From: Erysipelotrichaceae bacterium 66202529
Lineage (GTDB): Bacteria > Bacillota_I > Bacilli_A > Erysipelotrichales > Erysipelotrichaceae
DNA: 64,000 bases
Direction of reading: 5' to 3'
Assembly: GCA_017161075.1 (NCBI GenBank)
Contig: CP046174.1
Span: 3,038,001 to 3,102,000 of the forward strand
Of this stretch, positions 53,559-61,802 are shown in pieces (the stretch's first letter is position 1; each line of letters starts with the position of its first letter). Both the position numbers and the translations under genes were made by a program. The notes beneath the pieces are model-generated. The model was given only the letters and a program-made list of their open reading frames with translations, was not told the DNA's origin and did no database searches.

Positions 53559-54005
53559 TCATTGAAATTCAATCAGATATTTATGCAGCATGTGATACAT
53601 AGACTCATAATCTTCCTGCATAATACGCATAGTTTTTTTCATTTGGTCATTCAATACAAGATGCTTTTCATCAAATGCGTGCAATGCCTTCTGTGCCATT
53701 TTCATATTCTTAACAGCCTCTTCCAGCACCTGTTTGTCACTGGTAATCATCAGATTTTTCAGCATCTCAACAGCATCTGTTACCATACCTTTCCATCCTG
53801 CGCTCTCCACAGGATCTCCACCACATGTCTGAATCAGAGCATTCAGTGAATGTGCGTGCATTTTCAACTTATCCAGCAGACCGTGAAATTCCTTTTTTAG
53901 TCGCTCACTCTGCAGTTTTCCTTCTAAATCTTCAAAAATACCGATACCCATATGAGTACCCTTCAGCAATTGATTTAATTCCACTACGATTGCAGTATTA
54001 TCCAT
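53559..54005 (-). CDS. Four-helix bundle protein, DUF2383-like
   Basis: 148 residues from the ATG at 54005 (GAGGTGAT upstream). It is all helical, with the pattern of a ferritin-like or DUF2383 bundle: LNQLLKGTHMGIGIFEDLEG at the start, LKMHAHSLNALIQTCGGDP in helix 2, and YESMYHMLHKYLIEF at the end. Possible ligands (Glu, His) are in the first two helices, but a metal site is not certain. The family is linked to stress in some bacteria. It lies between pepT and the TnpB element. Confidence 0.7.
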   Translation of the reverse strand: MDNTAIVVELNQLLKGTHMGIGIFEDLEGKLQSERLKKEFHGLLDKLKMHAHSLNALIQTCGGDPVESAGWKGMVTDAVEMLKNLMITSDKQVLEEAVKNMKMAQKALHAFDEKHLVLNDQMKKTMRIMQEDYESMYHMLHKYLIEFQ

Positions 54006-54093
54006 TTGTATATCACCTCGTAAATAGTATGAGTAGCATTTTACCAGTTCATACAATGGATTCAAAGCTTTTCCCTACTTTTATTTTATACAT

Positions 54094-54243
54094 AAACAGG
54101 CACAGAAAGAAAGTCAATGCGCCTGTTTTACTTTTCGTTCGAACCGTTTGGCTTTGTTTCTGTCCAACATCGACAGATATGGATGTGCCTTCACCCGTCC
54201 TGCAGCGGTATCTTGTTAGATACTGCAGGCCGAACATTTCTGT
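54094..54243 (-). ncRNA. Possible omega RNA and right end of the TnpB element
   Basis: The 150 nt directly downstream of tnpB can fold: CTGCAGTATCT / AGATACCGCTGCAG forms a hairpin at about 54190-54230, and AAACAGGC / GCCTGTTT (54094-54128) a second one near the likely element end. TnpB proteins use an RNA made from this position as a guide carrier. Position and structure are seen; identity and the guide boundary are inferred. Confidence 0.4.
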
Positions 54244-55263
54244 TCAAAGTGTATGGAGAATATTTATAGCCGCCACGGCATCACGATGTCCCTGATATCC
54301 GCAGGAGCAGTGATATGCACGGTCTTTAGGTACGTTAATTCTGCCACATTGAGGGCATTTACGCGATGTGTTGTAGGGTTTGATATACAAAACACGGATA
54401 CCCGCAAGAGCCGCCTTATATTCTATGTAATCCTGAAGTCTACGATAAGACCAGTGATGCAGTGCCTTGCTTCCATTTTTTTCATAACGTTTGTTGATTG
54501 ACATAAGATTCTCCATTTTTATTACACTCACTTCATTTTGTATAGCATAGTTGATAATCTGCTTTGCAATCTTGTGATCATAATCCTTCATAACATGATG
54601 AAGCTTATGCTGAAACTGCACAAATTTCTTTTTTTGATGATGCCGGATCATTGCCTCAATGTGACTTTGATATCTTCTTTGCTGAAACCTTATTTCTCTG
54701 CCATTTCCGAAAAATTTTATCTCTCCAGTGCTCAAAGCAACAACAGCTGGTACCTTTAATCCAATATCGATTCCCATCTGATTTTGGCCACTTCTTTGTT
54801 GAAAAGGAATATCCACATAAACAAGAGCATGCCATTTTCCTCTGCTGCATACTAGCTTTAAATTCGTATGCCGTCCTGCTGTTAATCGCAATTTCTGCTG
54901 TTTATTTATATAGCAGGGAATACGCAACAATTCTTTATGCTCATACAAGCCCAGCTCAAAAAGAATACAGTCCGCTTGCAGCTCATAGGAGGAATTGCTC
55001 CAGATACTGGTAAATGGCATTGTGAATTTTTTGTCTTTCTGTTCTGTTGTATATTTTGCTTTTGCCTGTACCAGTACCAGATGTTTACTGTTATAGGAAA
55101 TATGATTACTGATATCTTTATACCGATATTCAAATGCATGTCCTTTATTTTTGAATATGTTAGATATTCTTTCTATTTCAAATTTAAAAACAGCCTCGTA
55201 CCATTTCAATCGGATTTCCTGCTCAGGATTCAGCTTGAGAAAAAGCTTTACTGCTATATACAT
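54244..55263 (-). CDS. tnpB: TnpB RNA-guided nuclease of an IS200/IS605-family element
   Basis: 339 residues, with the N-terminal wedge-like region and a C-terminal RuvC domain. RuvC residues are intact: Asp in MGIDIGLKVPAVVAL (about 163), Glu in VIKMENLMSI (about 245) and Asp in YQGHRDAVAAINI (about 327). A zinc finger CPQCGRINVPKDRAYHCSCG separates the last two. It nicks or cleaves DNA next to a short motif using an omega RNA. No TnpA transposase lies beside it, so the element is solitary and may depend on a TnpA elsewhere. AAAGGAGGTGAGAA precedes the ATG. Confidence 0.92.
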   Translation of the reverse strand: MYIAVKLFLKLNPEQEIRLKWYEAVFKFEIERISNIFKNKGHAFEYRYKDISNHISYNSKHLVLVQAKAKYTTEQKDKKFTMPFTSIWSNSSYELQADCILFELGLYEHKELLRIPCYINKQQKLRLTAGRHTNLKLVCSRGKWHALVYVDIPFQQRSGQNQMGIDIGLKVPAVVALSTGEIKFFGNGREIRFQQRRYQSHIEAMIRHHQKKKFVQFQHKLHHVMKDYDHKIAKQIINYAIQNEVSVIKMENLMSINKRYEKNGSKALHHWSYRRLQDYIEYKAALAGIRVLYIKPYNTSRKCPQCGRINVPKDRAYHCSCGYQGHRDAVAAINILHTL

Positions 55264-55857
55264 GATTTCTCACCTCCTTTTTATACTTATATATACGTTT
55301 ACAATATTTGAAAATCCTAAATAATAAGAAAAAAAGTAAAAATTATCTATATATAGCTATGTAGTGTTAAAAGATAACGACACCTTTTTTCATATAATGA
55401 ATGTTTTAGTAGGAAGACCATATCTGCTGTGAATTGACATATCGTTTTTGTGATATATCTGTCTAAGTTCAAATCCATTTCTGTGCAAATATTAGTTTTG
55501 AATGACAGCATGCCAGCGTCTGCCTGTCACGAATTTCCACTGATCAGGAAGGGGGAAGATACACAGGATTCCTCCACTATTAAATTTTAAAAAGTCAGAT
55601 AATAAAAGAATAGCCATGCGGTTGGCAGGGGATTCCACTACGCTAGGTAAGCCCCAGCCAGGAATATAAGGCAGCTTCTGACTTTATTATGATGTTTTGA
55701 ATCGCGACGAGGGCATTGCGAAAAAAGACCAGTGTAGTAAGTATAAGAAAATTAAGCCTTCGGGCACCCGCTCATTAAATATAAAAAAATAGAACAATTC
55801 ATTCCGAATTTCTATAATAATGTTTGTCAATTAGTTGGTCAAAATTTCAGAAAGTAC
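55264..55857. other. Gene-free stretch, possible relic of a transposon RNA end
   Basis: About 590 bp with no supported ORF. On the minus strand, near 55620-55680, GGCTGGGGCTTACC and GGAATCCCCTGCC can pair, a layout like IS605-type right ends and omega RNAs. A CTGTCA/TGACAG hairpin lies near 55502-55530. The rest is AT-rich. A second, decayed element is possible but not shown. Confidence 0.3.
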
Positions 55858-55882
55858 AAAAAAAGCCGATGGATATCGACTT
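55858..55882 (-). terminator. Terminator of the tRNA operon
   Basis: GTCGAT / ATCGGC with an ATCC loop, followed by T7 on the minus strand, just past the last tRNA. Confidence 0.75.
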
Positions 55883-55893
55883 AGTTAGTAACA

Positions 55894-55967
55894 TGGAGCG
55901 GGTGATGAGAATCGAACTCACGTAGTCAGCTTGGAAGGCTGAAGTTCTACCATTGAACTACACCCGC
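55894..55967 (-). tRNA. tRNA-Gly(TCC)
   Basis: Acceptor GCGGGTG pairs with CACCCGC and CCA is encoded. The anticodon loop is CTTCCAA, giving TCC. TTCGATT is the T loop. It is the last of six tRNAs. Confidence 0.95.
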
Positions 55968-55977
55968 AACAGATAAA

Positions 55978-56053
55978 TGGTGACCCGTGGGCGATTCGAA
56001 CGCCCGACCCTCTGATTAAAAGTCAGATGCTCTACCAACTGAGCTAACGGGTC
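55978..56053 (-). tRNA. tRNA-Lys(TTT)
   Basis: 76 nt with encoded CCA. Acceptor GACCCGT/ACGGGTC, D arm TAGCTCAGTTGGTAGAGC, anticodon stem CTGAC/ATCAG with TTT, and T loop TTCGAAT. Confidence 0.96.
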
Positions 56054-56074
56054 ATTTACATGTTGTATTTTAAA

Positions 56075-56150
56075 TGGCTGGGGCAACTGGGATCGAACCA
56101 GTGGAATGCCAGAGTCAAAGTCTGGTGCCTTACCGCTTGGCTATGCCCCA
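56075..56150 (-). tRNA. tRNA-Gln(TTG)
   Basis: 76 nt with encoded CCA. Acceptor TGGGGCA/TGCCCCA (begins with U, as usual for Gln), anticodon stem CCAGA/TCTGG with TTG, and T loop TTCGATC. Confidence 0.95.
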
Positions 56151-56158
56151 ATAAAAAA

Positions 56159-56242
56159 TGGTGGGGAGGGGCAGATTCGAACTGCCGAACCATAAGGAAC
56201 TGAGTTACAGTCAGCCGCGTTTAGCCACTTCGCTACCTCCCC
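56159..56242 (-). tRNA. tRNA-Tyr(GTA)
   Basis: 84 nt with a long variable arm and encoded CCA. Acceptor GGGGAGG/CCTCCCC, anticodon loop CTGTAAC giving GTA, and T loop TTCGAAT. The class II shape fits Tyr in bacteria. Confidence 0.95.
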
Positions 56243-56257
56243 GACTTTTTTTAAAGA

Positions 56258-56333
<76 letters not shown>

Positions 56334-56341
56334 ACATTTAA

Positions 56342-56417
56342 TGGTGGAGGCTGAGGGACTCGAACCCCCGACCCTCTGCTTGTAAGGCAGACGCTCTCCC
56401 AACTGAGCTAAGCCTCC
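56342..56417 (-). tRNA. tRNA-Val(TAC)
   Basis: 76 nt with encoded CCA. Acceptor GGAGGCT/AGCCTCC, anticodon stem CTGCC/AGCAG with TAC, and T loop TTCGAGT. It is the first gene of the cluster. Confidence 0.95.
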
Positions 56418-56464
56418 ACATCTTTTTTAACTTCTTTTTACGCCGTTCTCATCAGCGCTCATAT

Positions 56465-56493
56465 ATAATACCATTAGACTTTTTTTATGTCAA
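56465..56493 (-). promoter_or_regulatory. Promoter of the six-tRNA operon
   Basis: TTGACA and TATTAT are 17 bp apart on the minus strand, with an extended TGG before the -10. The start would be about 40 bp before tRNA-Val. A strong promoter fits a tRNA cluster. Confidence 0.85.
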
Positions 56494-56637
56494 CAATTTT
56501 TTTGAATTTTTTTGAATTTTTTAAAGCATAAGAATCGAACCTATTCAAAGCCTTTAAAATAAGGCCTTTTAACCATATTATCAATAGAAAAGATGGTCAT
56601 GTCTTTTATCAATAAACAGACAATAGAATAACCATCT

Positions 56638-56922
56638 TTAAGCATTCACCTTCACATAATCATTAACATCCGTAATAAAAATTGAAACTTCCTCATGAAA
56701 AGGCTTTTTGTGATCAGCACCCTCCTGTTTTGCATCTGGGTCAAGAATCGAAATAATACGATCACAATCCTGTGCATCCACCCCCAGCAACAAAACCGTC
56801 TGTCCATATTGCAGAAAATCACCCGTACTTCCAACCTCTGTAGCCATGAACGCGTGCTCCTTCAGTTTCGCTGAAATATCAACAGCATATTCATCCCCTG
56901 CAATGATAAACATCAATTTCAT
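56638..56922 (-). CDS. PII-like protein, cyclic-di-AMP receptor family
   Basis: This 94-residue protein opens with the PII-like DUF970/DarA pattern: MKLMFIIAGDEYAVDISAKL, a strand with ATEVGSTGDFLQYGQTVLLL (the T-x-G-G-F-L ligand loop has STGDFL here) and DRIISIL. DarA proteins bind cyclic-di-AMP as trimers; their action is not settled. At 94 residues it is slightly shorter than usual (~109), with a shorter large loop. It stands alone, with no tmk/holB neighbours as found with many darA genes. Confidence 0.75.
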   Translation of the reverse strand: MKLMFIIAGDEYAVDISAKLKEHAFMATEVGSTGDFLQYGQTVLLLGVDAQDCDRIISILDPDAKQEGADHKKPFHEEVSIFITDVNDYVKVNA

Positions 56923-57036
56923 GAAAGACTCACCTCAGGTAATATCATATCACATTTTTCATAATCTTACCTTAAACTTTTTAATTTCCCAAAATCATTT
57001 GGAAAAGATACTATCAATCATGACGGAATGCTTTTA

Positions 57037-57468
57037 TCATTCCACGGGTTCTGCAACTAAGTCATTTTTATCAATAACCTTCCCGCATTTTCCACACACA
57101 TACTGGACTTCCACAGAACCTCCGCATTCCCTATGCTTCAAACACTTATAACTTTTATGCAAATGCTTATCTCCCCATATCATTATCGCATTATAAATAT
57201 CGTCAAGATCCTTACTCTTATCCGTAAGCTCATACTGGTAACGGGGCGGATGCTCCTGATATAGATTACAGGAAAGCAAATCATCCTCACACAACGACTT
57301 CAATCTGCTTGATAATAAATTCGTCGGTATTCCTTCCAGACCTTCCTGTAGCTCCTTATACGTTCGCCTTCCCTCACGAACAGCGTGCAGAATCAATAAT
57401 GTCCATCTGTCACCAATCAAATTTAACGTTTGCGCTATATTGCAATGCATGTCATACTGTTTTTTCAT
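57037..57468 (-). CDS. HxlR family regulator with C-terminal zinc-ribbon-like tail
   Basis: 143 residues. The HxlR winged helix covers residues 8-100: CNIAQTLNLIGDRWTLLILH (conserved N-terminal Cys), GRRTYKELQEGLEGIPTNLLSSRLK, YQYELTDKSKDL. A C-terminal tail has Cys-x-x-Cys (VCGKCGKVI) and earlier Cys residues (KCLKHRECGG), likely a metal or redox site. HxlR proteins often sense thiols or aldehydes through Cys. It lies 50 bp after the CcdA fusion on the same strand and may be in that operon. Confidence 0.85.
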   Translation of the reverse strand: MKKQYDMHCNIAQTLNLIGDRWTLLILHAVREGRRTYKELQEGLEGIPTNLLSSRLKSLCEDDLLSCNLYQEHPPRYQYELTDKSKDLDDIYNAIMIWGDKHLHKSYKCLKHRECGGSVEVQYVCGKCGKVIDKNDLVAEPVE

Positions 57469-57517
57469 CCTATCACCTCATAAAATTTTACATGAATCAA
57501 ATATTCTGTCTATACTC

Positions 57518-58747
57518 TTATTTTTTCCCTGATAGTGTTTGCTGTATCATTGTCTCCATCATATCCGGCGTTAACTGCCCCTTTACATAACCGAATGGCT
57601 TACCATCCTTATCAATCATAAACGTTGTTGGCATACTGGTCACCTGAAAGTAGTAATACATCGAGCCATCATCAAATAAAACTGGCATGGAGTAATTATG
57701 CTCATCCAAAAAGGACTTAATACCTGCAGCATTTTTTTCCTGACCGCCCGGGCTGACCACCGTAAGTACAGCAACCTCATTACTATCCTTATATTTCTCA
57801 TAAAGCTCCTGAATATGTGGAAGCTCTCTTTGACATGGCGGACACCAGGTAGCCCAGAAATTAAGGAAAATCACTTTTCCCCTATAATCAGAAAAAGAAA
57901 CCTTCACACCGTTTTGATCCTTTAACACAAAGTTTAACTGCTCAACATCAGAGGCCTCGTCCTTATCATCAGCAGATTCTTCTTTAGTTGCAGGTGCTTT
58001 TTCATTTTTCTTTTCCTGTATGGAGGAGTTGTCCGTGGAAGCACTCATGTACGTACTAATTGTATTTAATTTACCAGTAAACATCATCAGACCGATTACA
58101 ATTAAAATTACAGCTCCCAGCTTTACCGCAGCATTCATAATATTCTTATGATCCGATATCCAGCTTAGTACCTTACCTGTAAACATTCCAAGAATAAGAA
58201 ATGGTATTGTAAATCCCAAAGCATACAAAATCATCAGGAATGTCGATACCCACAGGCTTCCAGAGCTTGACGCCAGCAGCAATATGGATGATAAAGCAGG
58301 CCCGATGCAAGGAGTCCATGCAAAGCTGAAGGTAAAGCCCATCAGAAATGCAATAACACTATTCATGCCACCTTTTTTCTGAAACGGCAGCTTCCATGTG
58401 CGCTCAAGTGATTTAAATTTCCAAAGCCCCATCTGATGAAGTCCCAGAAGGATAATCAGTATACCTCCAATCCGCACAAAGTATACCATATGATCTTTAA
58501 AGAAGCTGCTAAGCACATGAACCGAGATATTCATTAGCATGATTGCAGTAAAGATACCAATAACAAAGCTCACAGTGAGCATGAAGATTCTCCGCTGAGA
58601 GTGCGGCTGTTTCTGATCCTGCCCTGCAAGATATCCCATATATACAGGAAGTAATGGCAATACACAGGGGGATAAAAAGGATAATAAGCCCTCTAAGAAT
58701 ACCAGCAGAAAGCTGATATGGCTTAATACGTCGTTGGGATTCAGCAT
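57518..58747 (-). CDS. CcdA-type thiol transporter fused to TlpA-like thioredoxin
   Basis: 409 residues. Residues 10-235 are a CcdA/DsbD membrane domain of six helices with reactive Cys in LSPCVLPLLPVYMGYLAG and FAWTPCIGPALSS. A 45-residue acidic, Lys-rich linker follows. Residues 280-409 are an extracellular thioredoxin fold with WATWCPPCQRELP and cis-Pro SMPTTFMID. Electrons from cytosolic thioredoxin would cross via CcdA to the outer thioredoxin domain in one chain. The cytosolic thioredoxin gene lies 9 bp upstream. Confidence 0.93.
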   Translation of the reverse strand: MLNPNDVLSHISFLLVFLEGLLSFLSPCVLPLLPVYMGYLAGQDQKQPHSQRRIFMLTVSFVIGIFTAIMLMNISVHVLSSFFKDHMVYFVRIGGILIILLGLHQMGLWKFKSLERTWKLPFQKKGGMNSVIAFLMGFTFSFAWTPCIGPALSSILLLASSSGSLWVSTFLMILYALGFTIPFLILGMFTGKVLSWISDHKNIMNAAVKLGAVILIVIGLMMFTGKLNTISTYMSASTDNSSIQEKKNEKAPATKEESADDKDEASDVEQLNFVLKDQNGVKVSFSDYRGKVIFLNFWATWCPPCQRELPHIQELYEKYKDSNEVAVLTVVSPGGQEKNAAGIKSFLDEHNYSMPVLFDDGSMYYYFQVTSMPTTFMIDKDGKPFGYVKGQLTPDMMETMIQQTLSGKK

Positions 58748-58756
58748 TCTATTCTC

Positions 58757-59071
58757 CTATCTGTTTAACATTTCTTTTAATTTCGGATACGGCTGATAGC
58801 CAAGGCGCTGCTCTGTCTGGATACCGTTTTTAAATACGATCAGAGTTGGAATGGATTGAACATGATAACGCATTGCCAGTGCCTGCTCCTTGTCAACATC
58901 CACCTTGATTACTTTCGCCGTTCCATCACATTCTTCTGCCAGTCTTTCAATCTCCGGACTAAGCATTTTACATGGCCCACACCAGGTTGCGAAGAAATCG
59001 ACCAGCACCAATTCTTCCTTATTAATAATTTCATTAAATTCTGTTTCATTTGTGTGTAGTACTTTTGACAT
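58757..59071 (-). CDS. Thioredoxin paired with the CcdA fusion
   Basis: This 104-residue cytosolic thioredoxin has active site ATWCGPCKM (residues 28-36) and cis-Pro QSIPTLIVF (about 73). AGGAGGAACATAAC precedes the ATG. It lies 9 bp ahead of the CcdA-TlpA gene, so it is the likely electron donor. It is similar to but clearly different from the 22.7 kb thioredoxin. Confidence 0.95.
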   Translation of the reverse strand: MSKVLHTNETEFNEIINKEELVLVDFFATWCGPCKMLSPEIERLAEECDGTAKVIKVDVDKEQALAMRYHVQSIPTLIVFKNGIQTEQRLGYQPYPKLKEMLNR

Positions 59072-59540
59072 GTTATGTTCCTCCTATATTTTACATGTTT
59101 ATCTGTGCAAATGCAAAGCTCGCACAATACAATATCAAATTATTTCAACGTAACGATTTGCCGATAATATAAACCAGGTACAGTAAATTGACACATCATA
59201 TGCGCTTTTACCTTAAAGCTTTCTAACAAGCATAGATGAGGAGAAGTATCGCAATTTGCCGCCTCTTCCTATAGCATCATGTTGAATAACAGCCACCTCT
59301 ATAATGTCCACAAATTACTGCTTCCTTTTGATTTAAAGCTATCTATAGACAAGCTACAGGAATGAAAGCAGGCTTTTTCCATAAGCATATGCAGATACGG
59401 AATACGCCTTATATTGGTAAAAATTTATTTATTAACAAACCCGCGATGTTTTTGCCGTCTAAAAAGGCACTTTCCTTCTGATTTCTTAAGACTCCAATTT
59501 AGCAATTCAGCTTTTCTTATATACATCACATATGCATACA
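59072..59540. other. Gap between rclA-like and thioredoxin genes
   Basis: About 470 bp. No supported ORF or repeat. It should contain the thioredoxin-CcdA promoter near 59100-59160, but no consensus pair is clear, and no good terminator for the rclA-like gene was found. Confidence 0.35.
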
Positions 59541-60875
59541 TCATCCAAACAAGTCATTGAGTGCTTCACTCATAGTAGGATGTGTAAAAATGTGATTTCC
59601 TACCTCTTTATAGGTCAGTTTCTGGTTCATAGCAAGCTGTACAAAGTTGATCATTTCTTCTGATTCTGCACAAAACAGCACACAGCCCAGAATCTGATCT
59701 GTTTTCGCATCAATAACCGCTTTCAGTATGCCATCCGTTTGTGATATTACATTAGCGCGTGGAATTGCTGCTGCCGGCATAGAGACTGTTTTCACCTCAT
59801 AGCCCTGCTCCCGTGCTTCCTGTTCACTCAATCCCACACGAGAGAATGTAGGGGAAATGAATACGGAATAAGCGATATGTCCGCGGTTTTTTTTCGTACG
59901 CAGCTTACTTCCAAACAGATGATCCTTCACAATACGATAATCATCCAAAGATATATAGGTGAATTGCAATCCGCCTTTTACATCCCCCATTGCATAGATA
60001 TGAGGCACGCTGGTCTGCAGGTATTCATTTACAATGACATTGCCTCGCTGATCCAGCGCTACTTTGGCTTTCTCTAAGCCCAGTCCCTTTGTATTGGCAC
60101 TCCGTCCTGCCGCTAACAGTACTGCATCGACTGTAACTTTCTGCTCAGCACCATCCTTATCATCATAGGTGATTACCACCTGTTTTTTATCATTGGCGAC
60201 CTCTTTCACACGGCTTTCAAATACAAAGCTGACACCCTGCTTTTCCAACACCTTCTGAATTTCATCTGCTATATCCGCATCCTCTCGCTTTACCAGACGA
60301 TTTCCATATTCAAATACAGTTACGTTACTTCCGTAGCGCGCATACATACTGGAAAATTCAAGACCGATATAGCCGCCGCCAATAATCGTCAGCTTTTCTG
60401 GCAGACTGCGTTCCTTCATCATTTCAGCACTTGTGTAGATATGCTTTGTTTCCTTGATTCCTTTTATCGCAGGTATGTTTGCGGTAGATCCGGTATTGAT
60501 AAATAGATATTCGCCATACAATATTTCATCGATGCCGTTTCCCTGTACATGTACTTCGTGGTCACTGATAAAGGTTGCTTCGGCCGTAATTACATCCACC
60601 AGGGCAAGGGAATCAAGCTTATCAAAATTTTTCTTTCTAAGCTTAGTGATGAGAGCTTCTTTGCGTTCTACAGCCTGTGCATAGGACTGTTGTTCTGCCT
60701 GTATAATCAGTGATTTGGAGGGTATGCAGCCTTCATTGATACAGGTGCCGCCATACATCTGAGCTGATTTTTCAATCATAGCCACCCGTTTGCCCTGCTT
60801 TGCCATATATCCGGCAAGCGTCTTTCCACCTTTTCCAAATCCAACAATAATTGCGTCGTAAGTTTTCATAATCAT
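59541..60875 (-). CDS. rclA: RclA-like FAD disulfide oxidoreductase
   Basis: 444 residues. FAD site AIIVGFGKGGKTLAGYMAKQ, redox pair GGTCINEGCIPSKSLI (Cys near 44 and 49), NADPH site IIGGGYIGLEFSSMY, second FAD motif YAMGDVKGGLQFTYISLDDY, and the C-terminal His-Pro motif HIFTHPTMSEALNDLFG. The run GGLQFTYISLDDYRIV and VGFGKGGKTLA match RclA, which reduces hypothiocyanous acid and Cu(II) and protects against host oxidants. A mercuric reductase role is unlikely because the N-terminal metal domain is missing. Two close ATGs (60875, 60869) follow AGGAGG. Confidence 0.85.
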   Translation of the reverse strand: MIMKTYDAIIVGFGKGGKTLAGYMAKQGKRVAMIEKSAQMYGGTCINEGCIPSKSLIIQAEQQSYAQAVERKEALITKLRKKNFDKLDSLALVDVITAEATFISDHEVHVQGNGIDEILYGEYLFINTGSTANIPAIKGIKETKHIYTSAEMMKERSLPEKLTIIGGGYIGLEFSSMYARYGSNVTVFEYGNRLVKREDADIADEIQKVLEKQGVSFVFESRVKEVANDKKQVVITYDDKDGAEQKVTVDAVLLAAGRSANTKGLGLEKAKVALDQRGNVIVNEYLQTSVPHIYAMGDVKGGLQFTYISLDDYRIVKDHLFGSKLRTKKNRGHIAYSVFISPTFSRVGLSEQEAREQGYEVKTVSMPAAAIPRANVISQTDGILKAVIDAKTDQILGCVLFCAESEEMINFVQLAMNQKLTYKEVGNHIFTHPTMSEALNDLFG

Positions 60876-61635
60876 GTATCCTCCTATAGCATCCTGTTCT
60901 GCTTTATATGCTTACTATAACACAGTGACTTTATTTATTAAAGTAATTTGCTATAATAAAGTGTATTTTCTTATTATACGTTATGAATGACAAGCAAAAT
61001 ACCGTAATTTCATATAATTTTCTTAGGGAGGGTATGCAGGAACAGGATGATGTTTCATTATAATAAAGTCTTTCCCATTCCTTCCTGCGTTTGGGAAGCT
61101 TCTCACGATTTTATTTCTTTAACAATATCCTTTAACTCTGACATTTTTATAATTTTAACCTATATTTTCATCCTAGGCTGTATATTTCAACAAACTGAAA
61201 TATATTATGCAAAGCGGCAGAAAACAAGTAAAACGATGTATGATAATAAATGCTGAATAAGAATTTTTAAAAAAATCATATAAGATAGGATAATGATATA
61301 GGATAAATAATACCTGTTTAAATGATATTTGTTTAAATAATATTTGTTTAAATAATATCTGTTAAGATAAGATCTGTTTAAATAATATTTGTTTAAATAA
61401 TTCTAGATATACCAGATTAAATAATACTAGGTAAAATAATATATAAATATATGGCAAAGGAAACAAAATAACAGCCTGCGATACGATCCATCCTTACATT
61501 CAGTCTTCTACTGATTATATGATACATCAAAAAAGTCACGTTAACTGTAAATTGTCAAATCTGATTTCTTTCTTGTATATCGTGATCCATATTGTCATAG
61601 GCATACGTAAGCAACACACCGGCAAGTGTTACTTA
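60876..61635. other. Long AT-rich gap with a tandem repeat
   Basis: 760 bp without a supported gene. A plus-strand frame at 61047-61256 has a GGGAGGG before it, but the 69-residue product is not recognisable. The repeat at 61315-61404 is described separately. The remainder is low-complexity AT sequence. Confidence 0.4.
61315..61404 (+). repeat. 15-bp tandem repeat, six copies
   Basis: Six consecutive units of TGTTTAAATAATATT or close variants; units 1, 4 and 6 carry changes. Similar but scrambled sequence runs on to about 61450. The fourth unit puts a stop in the one frame open in the others, so it is not coding. Confidence 0.9.
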
Positions 61636-61690
61636 TAAAAAAAGAAGCAAATAATTCTGCCACTTTTACACTTCCAGAATATTTGCTTCT
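61636..61690 (-). terminator. Terminator of the dgt-UDG operon
   Basis: AGAAGCAAATA pairs perfectly with TATTTGCTTCT, with an inner CTG/CAG, followed by T7 on the minus strand. It lies 115 bp past the glycosylase stop. Confidence 0.85.
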
Positions 61691-61802
61691 GCACACTGCC
61701 TGATCCTGCAATCCTGTTATCACAGCTGACTATCTTTCAAGCTAATCATCCTTTAAATCGATTAGATCAAGGCTCAATGAAACCAACCTCCACGAAAGCA
61801 TT

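Noticed and set aside
55440..55790. tmRNA, RNase P RNA or SRP RNA
   Set aside because: None of the conserved tmRNA ends, RNase P core or SRP tetraloop could be found on either strand.
59541..60875. Mercuric reductase
   Set aside because: No N-terminal heavy-metal domain and no C-terminal Cys pair; the RclA-type sequence runs fit better.
61047..61256. Plus-strand 69-codon ORF with a nearby GGGAGGG
   Set aside because: The spacing from GGGAGGG to the ATG is too long (about 18 bp), and the product has no recognisable features.
61315..61404. 15-bp repeat as a coding repeat or CRISPR
   Set aside because: Stops occur in all frames within the array, and there are no spacers between units.
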